A DNA stretch of 64,000 bases from Takakia lepidozioides (taxonomy: Eukaryota; Streptophyta; Takakiopsida; Takakiales; Takakiaceae), in NCBI GenBank assembly GCA_030704615.1, contig CM060733.1:30938001-31002000 (forward strand), given 5' to 3'. The translations under genes were made by a program, and so were the position numbers. Below, piece after piece: positions 11,567-23,373 of this stretch. Within the stretch, counting starts at the first letter, position 1. Each line of letters opens with the position of its first letter. The notes beneath the pieces were generated by a model. It was not told the origin of the DNA. It did not search any database and worked only from the letters and a program-made list of their open reading frames with translations.

Positions 11567-11975
11567 CTGCAAACATCTGCTCACGCACGCGCTTCACCAG
11601 GTTCTCTCCCATGACACCAAGGGAATAGTGTTGGGCAAGGTAGCCAAACAAAGCGACAGCCCCAAGCCCGCAAAATATAAGTGAATACTTGTTGATCTGT
11701 TTCTCCATATTTGTATGATCTGTAATGTAGTAAGCACTCAAAACCAGGCTTATAAGATGTGCAAATCCTGGGTGAGGACACCCGTTATACACGATCCAAC
11801 CGTACCAACGAGCACGTAGGGCAATTCAGGCAAGTTCATCTTCAGCAGACGTAGAACGGATCCACGGGGGACAGGCTCTGAAATATCCATTTCTCTCATC
11901 GATGACTCTGAGACATCTGATCTGAAACTGTGGCTCAGCTTCCTGCCTGATTTTGACATGCTCGACCTGGAGATC
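11567..11975 (-). pseudogene. ABCB (ABCB1/19-type) exon: linker and start of second membrane domain
   Basis: Part of a full-size P-glycoprotein-type ABC exporter, the family that includes plant auxin transporters at the plasma membrane. On the - strand the acceptor ..CCTGACAG precedes 11,975. The exon encodes the serine-rich linker (SRSSMSKSGRKLSHSFRSD), a first membrane segment (PELPYVLVGTVGSC) and NMEKQINKYSLIFCGLGAV..GENLVKRVREQMFAG, then GCAG|GTAACG at 11,567/11,566. One base is missing near 11,770-11,780 (between GVLT and PGFAHLISLV), which breaks the frame. The N-terminal half of the protein (TMD1, NBD1) is not found upstream to about 20 kb. The next residues in the family are those encoded at 28,751 on the opposite strand. 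Confidence 0.9.
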
Positions 11976-12179
11976 CTGTCAGGAGAGATTGACAGAAGAG
12001 AGTAAGAAGAAATGTTTTACATCCACAGGAAGCCCTCAAGACCCATTTGCCACATCAGAACAACACGTGTAGGATTCTTTCACTGGTTCAGTGGTTCCCT
12101 TGTGTTGCTCATTTCTCAGAGAGATGAAATGAATTGATACTGTATAGCATCCACAAATAAGGGATAAGAATATAGACCT

Positions 12180-12730
12180 CACCCCCAGTTCCGGCTCAAC
12201 AAAAGGGAAAAGACACTAGCTTTCTGAGGGGCTCACTCCAGCGATGGATGAAAGAAAGCCTGAAACAAGAAAGAGATGGGGTCCCCAACAAGCAGCCCCG
12301 CAGCAACTACTGATCAATGGATTGCTTAGTATTTAATGCTTTGTGCAGAGATGCTGCCAAGCATCTGATCCTAGAAGTGGAGCACATCTGTGAGGGATTT
12401 GCTATCTCGGAATAGACATGACGTCTCCCCCGGATCTCGAGAGGGAGAGAGCTCTCTGGTGAGAATATCCCCTACAATGTATCAGAAAATGGACATTACA
12501 ATATCCTCTTCTTCTCTGCCCCTGTTCTTGTAAGGTAGGCTTCCCACCCGGAGTATAAATTCCAGTCTAGTGCCGAGGGTAAGTAGGCCCTTGAGATCGC
12601 CCTTAATGTCCTCGCCCATGTCAGACTCAAAACAAAGTTCAGGGAAGCTTTATGCCTCTAACTTCATTTTCATCGGACAGTGTTCGGGCAACTAACCATT
12701 CTGGCTTCAGACACTGCAACCATAGAGCCA
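12180..12730 (-). mobile_element. LINE-1/LINE-2 mosaic fragments
   Basis: Three pieces in the same orientation: a LINE-1 3' end (12,180-12,250), the end of a LINE-2 C-terminal domain (12,300-12,440, similar to 12,940-13,060), and a LINE-1 C-terminal piece (12,500-12,720, reading LPTLGTRLEF-like in a broken frame). All are short and frameshifted. Confidence 0.75.
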
Positions 12731-12734
12731 TAGA

Positions 12735-14110
12735 GAGAAAGGAAGACACTTCATAAAATCCGGGAAAAGCTCAAAGAAAATATTGGACAAGAGAAAGAAA
12801 AAATACAAGAAGAGAAATGAAATGAAATGGTGCTTTATAACGTCCACGGAAAGCTCATAGAGCATATGGGACAAAATGGAAGGAAGAACATGAGAGAAAA
12901 TAGGAAAACCAGAGTCAGAGAAAAGAACTATTGTTCGAGTGATTGTCTAAGGGTGAATGCCTCGTGCAGGTAGGCTGCCAAACATTTCTGATCCTCATAG
13001 TGGAAGACTTCAGTGAGAGATTGGGTTCCACGGAATAGACAATGGACTCTCCCACGGATCTCATAGTATAGGGGGCAATAGAAGAAGAAGTGTTCTTCAG
13101 TTTCAATTTCCTGGTTGCGCCCTGTGCAAGCAGGACATAGGCGGCCCTTCCGCTGCAGGTTTTCCCATCTGCCAGTCTCTATCCGTAGGTTGTGGGAGCC
13201 CACTCTGAACCGCCCCAAAGCCCTCAGGAGAGAAGGAGATAAAGAGGCCGAAAGGTAATTGGGCCGCAAGATTCTATCATCCCGGAGAACCAAGAATGTT
13301 TCTCGATAGAAATGGAGCTCTGTTGTGAGGTTGGGTAACTTCCAAGTTCTCCTGACATTTAACTCCATGAGCTCCTTTCTAATGAGTTGGTTGCGGTCAT
13401 GCCTGGATGTGATTTCCACCTCTTCTGGGTTCACTGGCAAAAGTGAAGCTATAGAGAGTCCATGGCGTTCAAAAAAGGTATCCACACGTGCTTACCAGGA
13501 TTGTTTGAAGCCTGCATTTTTTAGTCTCATAGATGTTGTGAGGGCCCTGGTCACAAGCCCCTTGGGGGGAAGGCCTTGTAACCTATGCAGGAAAATTGTA
13601 AACCGGAAGAGGGCCTCAGTTTGGAGTGGCACACAGGCGAATTATGCATTCAATATGTGCGATGGAGTTGTGCCTCTGGCACCAAGCATTGCTTGCAGGA
13701 AAGATAACTGCAATGGTTCCAGATTGTTTTCCCACCAGGAAACTGGGACTGCAAGTGCCCAGAAATCACAACCAAAAGTGACATTTGGGGTGACCACGCT
13801 ATCAAACAGCCACTTCTTGGTCGGTGGGTGGCGCAGGTGTATCTGCTTGCATTTGGCCTGAAGGCGGATGGAGGCTGCCTTGCCTTTTGTCAATCTGTCC
13901 AGGGCAGTGGTTGCAAAGTGGAATTTGGGAGAGTGGATAACCAGCCCCAGATACCAGTAGGATTTGACTATCTCCACCTCCCGATTGTTGAGGAAGAATC
14001 TGCGGTCGGCCTGCCCATTGAAAACCATGATCTTGGTTTTTGTAAGGTTGACTTGTAACCCATAGTCATTGGAGAACTGTTCCAAGATGTCGAGAGAGTA
14101 AGGCAATAAA
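12735..14110 (-). mobile_element. LINE-2 copy, 3' half
   Basis: A second non-LTR family. From 14,106 downward it encodes the RT thumb (LDILEQFSNDYGLQVN, KTKIMVFNG, WYLGLVI) and, after a frameshift near 13,490-13,640, a C-terminal part with the zinc motif CPACTGRNQEIETEEHFFFYC (about 13,075-13,135), ending in LRQSLEQ near 12,930. The 3' end at 12,811-12,880 has the hairpin AGCTCTATGAGCT (read on -), TTATAAAGCACC and ATTTC repeats. The 5' half is missing. Low identity to LINE-1 outside the tail shows it is a different family. Confidence 0.85.
12928..13485 (-). pseudogene. LINE-2 C-terminal zinc domain ORF
   Basis: Open for 185 codons. Contains RKELMELNVRRTWKLPNLTT, then the CxxC..H..C zinc motif of zf-RVT type near residues 118-138, and LRQSLEQ at the end. 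The copy at 31,780-32,322 is its closest relative in the window. It is a fragment of the element's RT polyprotein, not a host gene. Confidence 0.8.
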
Positions 14111-14740
14111 TAAGCTGCCCAAAGTAACTATGCAACGTCAAGATATTGCCTTACCTGGAGAGCCTCGCTCAGATCTGCTGCCAATTTCCGGTCAGCAAGG
14201 AATTAGATAGTTGTATCGACACTGCATCTCACAGTAGCGAGGAAAGTGAAAAAAAAAAGTATTCTCTAGTCTCAATGTCATACCATCCGCGGGGAGCTCA
14301 AAGAGCTTATGGAACAAGCGGAAGAGAGCCTCAGCAAGAGAGAAGGAAAAACACCAAACAAATTTTTTGCAGCTGTGGGAGGCCAAAACAACCCAAATGC
14401 AACAAAACAAAACAAAACAAAACCAGAGCCGTAGAGATGTACTCACAAGACGATGTTTGCTGTAGCTTTGTGGCCAAAGACCCTGCGCCCAGATTGGGCA
14501 GCACAAAAGGGAACAGACACTGCCTTTGTGAGGGGTCTCACTCCAGTAGTACGACTTACCTTGGTATAGACAACTAGGTCGGGCTTTCCAGATATCCTCT
14601 AGAAAGCCCTGCTGAAAGTGAGCTGCCCAGCAATTAGGCCCCAACAGGGCCAGGGCTTTAGGCTCAGCCTCAAGATTTTCAAACTTGGTGAACATAGGTG
14701 CAGGAACCACTTTCTTGATGTTCCTGATGTAACGATCAAA
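14111..14740 (-). mobile_element. LINE-1 3' end followed by LINE-2 3' end
   Basis: 14,440-14,740 is the LINE-1 C-terminal tail and 3' end (EDIWKARPSCLYQGKSYY). It is followed in the same orientation by a LINE-2-type 3' region with a (TTTTG)n run (14,400-14,420) and the hairpin AAGCTCTTTGAGCT near 14,295-14,312, then a LINE-2 C-terminal scrap (14,111-14,225). Confidence 0.7.
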
Positions 14741-14744
14741 CCTT

Positions 14745-15215
14745 TTATGGAAAGTACTTAACAACTAAGCCACCTCTAAGCAAGATAACCTCCCAACCTT
14801 AGAGACCTCTCTTGCCTGCTTGCTAAAGAGTACAGGATCCCTCTTGGTGCTGAGACTGCCTTGCTCTCTCAAGACTCAGAGTAACCACATCTGACCATCA
14901 CGCTCTCTCTGACTACTTGTCCTTCTGCTCCCTGATTGTGTTCTCCTCTCTCGACTTAGCACCAGATCCCCTTTAAGTACTCTTTGAGGTCTCACCCCCT
15001 AGCTCTTAAGATATCCAGGTTGTAGCTATTCTCTTATAGCTTACTTTTTTATTTACCCGACTCTAGCCTTCTTTTAGACTTTGCGTAAGTCTATACATAT
15101 ACTTTTACTGTATATGGCTTTGCTTAAAGCCTTTCTTATACTTTTATTATTTATGGCTTGCTTAAGCCCATAACTGACCTTTGCTGACCTTTGCTAATCT
15201 AGGCTGTGACATTCT
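14745..15215 (-). repeat. Probable 3' LTR of gypsy element 1
   Basis: Read on the - strand it begins TGTCACAGCCTAGATTAG, a start typical of Ty3/gypsy LTRs, just after the end of the pol frame. It is AT-rich with TATA-like words near 15,100. The far end is not certain because it meets LINE sequence at about 14,740; there is no second LTR in the window to compare with. Confidence 0.5.
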
Positions 15216-15230
15216 CTACCCCTCCGAAGC

Positions 15231-16243
15231 TTAGTCATTGTCCTCAATGACAAAGTCTGGGTATTTCTGTCTCAGTGTTTGCTCAGACTCCCAAGTAGCA
15301 TCAAGGAAGCCCATGTCATGCAACCAAACACTCCTTGATGAGACGACTGCACAATCTACGTTCTCTCTTGTCCAAAATCTGCCAAGGTCCGTGTTGGTCA
15401 CTCTCTGACCCTTCATGTAAAAGTATAGTTCCTTCTACCAAATTATCCCCATCATGTACGTACCTCTTGAGTTTTACTGACATGAAACACTGGATGTATC
15501 TTGCATGACTCTGGAAGCTCTAGCTTATATGCAACATCGTTAATGCGTTTCACAATCAGCAAAGGTCCACAATATTGAGGAGATAACTTCTTACCCTTCT
15601 TCTTACCTTTCCCTTTCACAAGGGTAGGTGAAGGTGATGGTATCAATAGGAACACTTTGTCCCCCACCTTGAATCCCCCGAAAGTGCGTTTCTTATCCGC
15701 ATAACTCTTAGCTCGATCTGAGGCCTTACGGATATGCAACCTTGCACTTGCTAGCTGCTCTTGCATCTGAGTTACAAACTCTGCTGCATTAGGTACATTT
15801 TGTGGAAATCCAGTCATAACTGGGCTCGTGAGTCTATACCCATACACTAGCTCAAATGGACCTATCATTGCTGAAGCATGCTTTTTGTCATTGTATGCAA
15901 ATTCTAACAATGGCAAATACTTCTCCCCTGAGGTTGGTCTGTCACCTACATAGGCCCGGGACATATCTTCTAGAACCTGATTTACTCTTTCAGTTTGTCC
16001 GTCACTCTGTGAATGATGTTTAGCTTTGTATCCAAAGTCTTAAACACGGCTGTCCAAAAATGACCAGTAAATCTAGTATCTCTGTCTGATGATACTGTGG
16101 ACATAGGTAATCCATGCAGACGAAACACATCCTGAACAAACAACTTCGCTACTTCAGGAGCTCCCACAGCTTTCTTGCTAGGCTTAAAATGAGCCATCTT
16201 GGACAATCTATCTACAACCATTAGAGTTGCATCTTTTCCATGT
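15231..16243 (-). pseudogene. Ty3/gypsy chromovirus fragment: integrase and chromodomain-like tail
   Basis: From 16,243 downward: integrase core beginning at the catalytic Asp segment ([12 protein letters not shown]), VSSDRDTRFTGHFW with the second Asp, a frameshift near 15,965, KYLPLLEFAYNDKKHAS with the DDE region, the GVDKVFL-type C-terminal fold, and a tail ATWESEQTLRQKYPDF like the end of a chromodomain. Breaks lie at about 15,970 and 15,440. The element stops abruptly at 16,243, where the OSC exon begins; gag, protease and RT are absent. Confidence 0.85.
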
Positions 16244-16391
16244 TGTCAAAGTGGAGAACAAAAGTGATTTGACTGAAGATGCTGTCACGACAACTCTCCG
16301 CCGGGCTTTGAGATTCTACTCCACCATTCAAGCCCACGATGGGCACTGGCCTGGTGATTATGGAGGCCCTATGTTGCTTCTACCAGGCCTG
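16242..16391 (+). pseudogene. OSC exon with the [10 protein letters not shown] motif
   Basis: Fifty codons, [19 protein letters not shown], then donor CTG|GTGAGC. The [11 protein letters not shown] stretch is a hallmark of plant OSCs. Its 5' side is cut by the gypsy fragment at 16,243 and no acceptor AG is visible, so the start of the exon is lost. Confidence 0.92.
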
Positions 16392-16399
16392 GTGAGCAT

Positions 16400-17400
16400 C
16401 CCCACAAGGCCTTGATGTTGAATTGTTGTTTTTGGGCTGCTTGTTAAGCACCCCACTTTGTTCCCTGTATCCTGGTTTCTCTTGTACCATAAGCTCTTTG
16501 AGCTTTCCATGGATGTTCTACAGTTTTCTTCTTTTTCTTTCTCTCTTTCTCTCTCTCTCTCTCTCTGTGCCACAAGGATCTGAATCTAAGCCCGCAAGTC
16601 TCGACCCTGCTGGATAAATCTGACTTGGAGGCTGTAGTGTCCAAAGCCATGTCTGCTGCCAGGAAATTGTCTGAGGAATATGAAGTTAGGCAAACTTCCC
16701 TGAACTTGTTTCCAGTCTATGACATGAGAGAAGCCATCATGGATGACCTCAAGGGTCTACCGCCCTCGGCACTAGACCGAAATTTGGAAGCCTACCTTTG
16801 AACAGCAAACAGATGCAGAGAGGAAAGAGGGATTGCAATTGCCCGTTGTGTGGGCAACCTGAAGACAAGATTCATTTTCAGATTCATTGTCCTGGGTACT
16901 CTCACGAGAGAGACGCCCTCTTCAAATCCATCAAGGGAATTGTGCCTGAACCTCTGCTTACCAACTTTGAAGTCTTGAGGCTGAGCCAAAGGCCCAGGCC
17001 CTTTTGGGGCTTAGTTATTGGGTAAACCACAGACAGCAGATTGATGCTTTTGTGAAGGGATTTCTAGAGGATATCTGGGTAAGTCAGATAATTGTCTGTT
17101 CCAAGGTAAGTCATACAACCAGCGTCAGCCCCTGACAAAGGTAGTTTCTGTCCCCTTGTGTTCTGCTCAAACAGAGCGCGGGGTCAATGGCCACAAGGCT
17201 ACGGCAAACAAGGTACATTCTCTGCCACAAGGCTGCGGCAAACAATGTCTTATGAGTACATTCTGACACACAACAAATTACCAAGTAAGTCCCACCACCG
17301 GAGTGAGCTCCTCACAAAGGTAGTGTCTGTTCCCTTTAGTTCCGCCCAAACTGGGCGGGGGTCTATGGCCACAAGTACTCCACTTGAAGAAGTGAAGTGG
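16400..17400 (+). mobile_element. LINE-2-type tail followed by LINE-1 C-terminal copy, in OSC intron
   Basis: A LINE-2-type 3' end (hairpin AAGCTCTTTGAGCTT at about 16,490-16,505, then a long CT run to 16,566) is followed by a LINE-1 piece that begins at GATCTGAATCTAAGCCC, just before the zinc domain (CNCPLCGQPEDKIHFQIHC, about 16,830-16,890), and ends near 17,210. A partial second 3' end follows to 17,400. Confidence 0.82.
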
Positions 17401-17669
17401 AGGTGAAATTATACACGACAAAGTTGTTATAGAGTCTGAAATGCTGCCATTAAACCAGCACGCTAGAATCCTGTGTCGCAATCCTTAGAACTAGTCCACT
17501 CAAGGAATGATATTACATGTCTTTTATATATTTTACCTCTTTTCAATTGAATGCCCTTTTCCTGCAGCCATTCATCATTAACAGATCTCTCCATCTCATA
17601 TCCATAGTGATCTTACTTGCTTACACAGCAAAGCTCATCTGTGCGACATCTTCAAACTTTCTCCTTCAC
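17401..17669. other. OSC intron remainder
   Basis: No TE or coding match recognised in this short AT-rich stretch. Confidence 0.4.
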
Positions 17670-20450
17670 TTTGAAAGTTTCTAACCGGTTTGATGCCCTG
17701 GATGTGGTTGATACCAAGACAGACTAGCTGGCCCTATGTGTGCGTCTTGTGACCGAAGGATATGGTAATCTGAATGGTTTGCCAATCCTTAAAGCTTACA
17801 TAAGACAAGCAAAATCTACACAGGGGGTAATTGACCCCCCTTTGCAGATCAGTTGGCCGTCTAGGGGCAATCATAGGCTAACTAGACGGCACACAATCTA
17901 TATGCAAAGGGCTGGCTTATGGCTGGGCACTTTCAACTTCTCCGGGCTGACTAACTAAAGGAAACAATTTGAAGTGGGACAAGTTCTTCAGGCAAATGGT
18001 ATTCATATCTGTGCAGGGCAAGAGACATGGGAAACTTTGGACAAATGGAGATGTCAATGGTCATTAGTGGTTTGGTAAGATGTGTGCACTTAGCCGGCCT
18101 CCGCCAAGCGCGGTCAAAAAGGTTTTGGCTTCTTTGTCTGAGATTTCTTGTGTGACAATTGTGAATTTGTCAACAAGGGTTTGCGGTATGAGCACAGTAT
18201 CTGGCTGAAACTGACATAGAAGGGCGGCGTGAGTAGGAAGGACCTCTTTGTGGGTTGTGTTTACATGCCCACAAAGGGGACCCTCAGTGCTGATGCAGAC
18301 AAAGCCTTCGAAGACGTAAAGCTTGACTGTACTAAGTTCCTCGCCAAAGGTAAGGTGGTCTTTTTGGGTGACTTCAATGCCTGGGTGGGTAAAGGTCTTC
18401 ATCAGGATGATACCATTGGGCCTTTTGGTGAGGACGAGCTGAATTCTAGTGAAAGACGGTTATAAACTGTCTGGAAGAATTTCAGCTTTTGACCTTGAAT
18501 AGTAAGTCAAAAGGTGGCGTGGTGCAGTGGACTCATGAGAAAGCCCAAACTGGGGAACAATCCATTGTGGATTATATCATAGTGGACAATTTTGTTTCCC
18601 CAGTGTGCCAATGTGTTGATCGACAGAACTGATATCGGTACTTCTGACCACTTCGCAGTTTGGACTGATATATAAAGGTCTTTCCCCAACACCAAGAGAT
18701 CTATGAAACGCTGGATTCGGACGTGGCGCATAGAAAAATTCCGAAATGAAGAGGTCAAGGCTGAGTATGTCCAGGCCTTGCAAGAGGCTCTCCCTCACTT
18801 TGTCCATTCGCTCCAAGATCTTCAGTCTCGCCCTGGCAATGCAAGAAATGAAGTCAAAAGAGCGGTGGGTTCCTGGGAGAGGGGAGAGTTTCGTCTCCTC
18901 TGGCTGTTAAGATCTCTGTGAGAAACTAATTGTCTGCAGTAGAGCTGTTAATTGGTGGACCAATGAGATCAAACTCAAGAGAACCGAGAGACGAGTCCTC
19001 TATAAAGAGTGCTGAATTTGAAATTCAACAAAGAATTTTGGGCTCGGTACTACCAGATCCGCAAAGACATCAATTAGCTTGTAAGGTCTCAGAAATAATT
19101 ATATTGGGACAAGTTATACAGTGAAATCAACTCAAATCACCATGGTGGTAATGACAAGAGATTCTGGTTGGCCCTTCAACAGCTGTACTAGCCGAAAAAT
19201 TGTCAGCAAGTACAAGTGCTGAGGACATCTAATAGTGCAGTGGTGACTTCAACGGTTGTCACTGTCAAAACCTTTGAAACTCACTGCAGTATCCTTGGCA
19301 GATATTCTAGGTCTAATAGTGAGGGGTCTTCTGAAGAATGGAAGGACACAGTTGAAAAAACTGTTCCTGTGATTCAAGACAGCCCTGATGAACTGGAGGA
19401 CATTCCAAAGGGTTACAATGCTCCCATTAGTTCTTCTGAGATTGTGGAAGCAATTGAGTATCGCCCTCGTACTGTACCTAAATAGTTATAAAGAAAAAAA
19501 GCCATGCTTTGCCGTATTATTAGGCCTGCCTTGGAGTACGCATCTGCAGTGTGGGTTGATAACTCCAACCTCTAGAATCCATTCAAGTGGGATGCTCAGG
19601 GAGTGCATGTTAGCATGCTCCAAAACAGCTAATGTGGCTGTTTGGGGTGAGCTTGGCATCCCTCCTCCAAGCTCCCAACGAGGTCAGATGGTGGGGTCAG
19701 CTGCAACGTATGACTAATATCAGATATCCTAAGCTAATTGACTCTATATCTTGGAAGCAGGATCGCCCTGTCAAACAGAGTAAATCCTGGTGGAAGAGGG
19801 TAGGAGAGACTTTCAAGGATCTGAATCTTAGTTGGCAAGTCTTGACCCTGGTGGATAAATTTGACTTAGAGGCTGTAGTGTCCAAAGCCATGTCTGTTGC
19901 CAGGAAATTGTCTGATGAAAATGAAGTTAGGCAGAAAACTTCTCTGAACTTGTTTCCAGTCTGTGACATGGGTGAGGCCATCATGGACGACCTCAAGGGT
20001 CTACCCGCTCTTGTCACTGGACTAAATTTTAAACGCACGGCAGGAATCCTACCTTTGAACTGCAAACAGATGCAGAGAGGAAAGGGGGATTGCAAATGCC
20101 CATTGTGTGGGCAACCTGAAGACGATATCCACTTTCTGAATTATTGTCCTGGGTACTCTCACCAGAGAGACGCCCTCTTCAATTCCATCAAGGGAATTGT
20201 TCCTGTACCTCTGTTTACCAACTTTGAAAATCTCAAGGCTGAGCCAAAAGCCCAGGCCCTTTTGGGGTCTAGTTATTGAGAAAATCTAGCAGATTGATGT
20301 TTGTGTGACGGGATTTCTAGAGGATATCTGGAAAACTTGGATCAATTGCTTGTTTCAAGGGGCTGTACTATCGGCGTCAGCCCCTGACATAGGTAGTTTG
20401 TGTTTGCTCAACTGGGCGCAGGGTCAATGGGCATTAGGCTACATTCTCTT
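17670..20450 (+). mobile_element. LINE-1 copy in OSC intron with RT core deleted
   Basis: Starts in the ORF1-like region (LKVSNRFDALD equivalent), has one minisatellite unit (17,755), then the endonuclease with an intact GDFNAW at about 18,370-18,387 and a frame break near 18,580. The RT N-terminus is present to about 19,462 (PISSSEIVEAIEY). The palm including FADD is deleted; sequence resumes at about 19,500 with MLCRIIRPALEY and continues through the zinc domain (CKCPLCGQPEDDIHFLNYC, about 20,090-20,150) to the 3' end near 20,440. Confidence 0.88.
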
Positions 20451-22328
20451 TCCCTCTTTAATCTTGGGTGTAATATTTCAGGTGGAATAAAGTGAGTTTT
20501 TCCTATGGATATCCTGAAACTGACAAGTAGACACTTGCTACAGAATTCATTCTCTGGCTAGGGCCTTGTGGGTTTTATTGAGTGCCTATGTGCTGGTTTG
20601 AATCTCGGTTTTCAGAACCCTTAGCCTGCAATTTAGTACTCATTTACAAAAGTTTTTTGAGTACAAATGGCGGCTACCTGAAACGACAGGCAAAGTGTCG
20701 GGCATACCACTCACTGAGCTTTACCTCAAGAGATTTTCAACAGGGTTGCGGCCTGCAAGGTTTAAGCGCAACCTTGCCTTCATTGTGCTGGTCAAGCTCC
20801 TTATGCGGTTATAGGGAAGCCATGGCTCATTTGTTGACATGAACAGTAGTCCTTACATGTGCTTTGCAATTACTTGTTGTTGCATGAATGGATATGCACA
20901 ACGTCGCAGACTGGTCTGCCTCAAACTTTCAAGGTTCTGTGCAATGTCACACCTTTGCTGTTACTCTTGCGTTTTTTCACTTGCTTAGATCTGCAGTTGG
21001 GACAGCAATAGCAAGCGTGAAGACCTGCTACTCACCTCGCGAATCCTCACTAACCCGCATTTGTTGGATGTGGTGGCTTTTGGGACGGGCGCAGGTGAGG
21101 GTCCTTCACCTTCCATGGGTCTCTAAGCTATATGTGTAAGTTTTGCTACAGAGTACATTGGATAGATGATGGAAATCGCCTATCGCATGGGGCAGGCCAC
21201 TGCCTGGAACAACACTTGACGACAGCCTCATGTTTCTGTGAGGGAAGGATTTTAAGGAAGTAATCTACCCTTGGGATCTGATACCAGCGGGTTCTGAAGA
21301 CCCGTCTTGACTTGGATAATCTCAGACATGGGATTTTCAGGGATTTTCAGGGAAGTATTTGTGTTGACTCTACTTTGATGAAACCGAATTATCCTCATAG
21401 AGAAGTAGTTTGCTCAGACATTTACTGGTTTTTAAGCAAGCACTGGTTTGCTTAAGTAAAGGCTAAGGCTAACCGGGAGGTCACTGACCTACAGTCCACA
21501 TGCTTAAAAGCCCGGATTCACATTTGTGGAAATCCGAATATGACGGTACAGTGAATATGAATATTGTTCAGTATGGTATCTGTCAGTCACTATGAAGAAA
21601 GTTGTTTTTTTAAGGGTTTCTAACAAACCCCACCATCCACCCCACTCACCCAGAAGTGTGAAACAAATCAGGAGAAAGACTGGTTTAGGAGAAGGGTGAT
21701 GGTGCCTTGCAATGCAAGGCTGTTTTGTCCTGGTTTAAAATAAAATAAACTTTCTGATCTGGTCAAGTCCTGACAGATCCTTCCTTGTCTCAGAACACAC
21801 ACACATCTCCACATGTGTGCAAGTGCACATCCACCATCCTGAATGGCTAAATGGTCTACAGCCACAGGTCTGCAGCCAGGATGTTTGAAGGGAAACAGTT
21901 CTCTTTGTTTTGAAGTTTGTTATCCGATCACTTTCTGTATCTGGGGTTCTGACGAGGTCTTGGCCTTTCTCAATCAAGGACTAGCTACAAAGAAACGTGT
22001 GACATTCTTTTCAGCAGAGTTACATTAACAGGGCATGTGGCATCATTCTTAATGTCCAAATTATAATGATCACACCTTCAACCACAATCATGCACACCAG
22101 TGCCATGGCAATTCTAGACACTGATAGATGAAACCTGACAGCTGGCTCACAGTATGCTGCAGTTGCAATAATTCTATGGCAAGCTATGTTCTGCAGTTTA
22201 TGAGCTGCAAGTCTTGTCCTCTTCCGTCCTATGCCTTAGCTGAGCTCTTTCCTTGCCTTTTTTGCACCTCTTTTTGGCCTGCTAGCCACATCTGGAGCTC
22301 ATTTGTTTTGTGTCAATTTTGTTGGCAG
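20451..22328. other. OSC intron, unique sequence
   Basis: Nearly 1.9 kb without convincing coding or TE similarity. A short (CA)n run lies at about 21,795-21,805. It is probably the original long intron before the exon at 22,329. Confidence 0.5.
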
Positions 22329-22418
22329 ATAATCACTCTGTCTGTGGCAAGATCACTAGGTGCTGTGTTATCCCAAGCACATCAGCACGAGATGCGTCGT
22401 TATCTCTACAACCATCAG
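22329..22418 (+). pseudogene. OSC exon (IITLSVARSL..RRYLYNHQ) with GC donor
   Basis: Ninety bases after TTGGCAG, 30 codons matching the plant OSC segment that ends RRYLYNHQ. The donor is CAG|GCATGT, a GC-AG intron rather than GT-AG; the following exon confirms the boundary because it restarts at N-K-D-G-G-W. Confidence 0.92.
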
Positions 22419-22676
22419 GCATGTCTGTACTCTTCTCTGAGCTGATACATTGCTCTGGGAATATACTTTGAGAAACTGTTTCAACTTGCTACTTGGGGAG
22501 TGAAGAAGCAGGCCAGGCAGGCAGGCAGGGATTGCATTGAGAGAGGAGGTAACGTCAACTGGGGGTCATGGAGGTTTGGGGTGTATCGGGGCCAGGTAAC
22601 CCCCAGCGATACAGTGAGAAGGGGTGAGAGGATGTTTTTTCCAGCACTGAGCCACAATGTAACTTGGGGGATGCAG

Positions 22677-22875
22677 AACAAGGATGGAGGATGGGGTTTG
22701 CAAATAGAGGGCCACAGTACCATGTTTTGCTCGGTGCTCTGTTATGTCGCCTTGCGCCTGCTTGGGGATGGGCCTGACGGTGGTGATTTTAATACTCTGG
22801 AGCGTGGGCATAGTTGGATCCTGAACCATGGCGGTGCCACCACGGTTTCCCTCCTGGAGCAAATTTTGGCTTTCT
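22677..22875 (+). pseudogene. OSC exon with DGGWGL and ILNHGGAT motifs, frameshifted
   Basis: Begins after GATGCAG with NKDGGWGLQIEGHSTMF and carries WILNHGGAT. After GGATT the reading frame must move by one base to give PSWSKFWLS before the donor TCT|GTATGT. The exon is 199 bases where 198 are needed, so a single base has been gained near 22,850 (GGTTTCCC). Confidence 0.92.
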
Positions 22876-23373
22876 GTATGTGCACACTAACTCCCTTACT
22901 CTTCACTCACCACCCCTTAAAAAGGAAAATAAATTCCTCTGTAATAAACAGTTCTGTGCCTGCCCATCCAGATTTGTATGGAGTGGCTACATTGGTATTG
23001 GCCAGAGTTTGATTGGACTCTTCTAGCAACTGCAAAACTATCTATCCCCAGTCCAGTACCTCACCAGGGAAAAGCTCAACAAGGAGAAGACAATCATTTA
23101 TTCAGTCTTGAGGGCAAATAGACTCGCATGTCTCTACACCAGTTCAAGTTCATTCAGAAGATGAGGGGTATGTGAAGCGAGATCTGTGGGGCCCCAATCC
23201 TCATGATACATAGCGTTAAACTCAGGACCATTGTTTAGGAGAGCCTACACTTTCTCTGCTGAAAGTTATTTAACAAATGCCAAGACAGTTGAATGCATGC
23301 CAAATCTTTCTTGTAATACGAAGTCCTAATACTTAAGATTGTTTGAACTTCCTTCGTGATTTTGTGGCTGCAG

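Noticed and set aside
11457-11684. + strand 75-codon ORF over the ABCB exon
   Set aside because: It joins a LINE-1 scrap with the antisense of the ABCB exon; no family match.
13325-14058. + strand ORFs over 13.3-14.1 kb
   Set aside because: Shadows of LINE-2 on the - strand.
22481-22862. Antisense ORFs over the OSC exon at 22,677
   Set aside because: Shadows of the OSC exon, which is clear on +.
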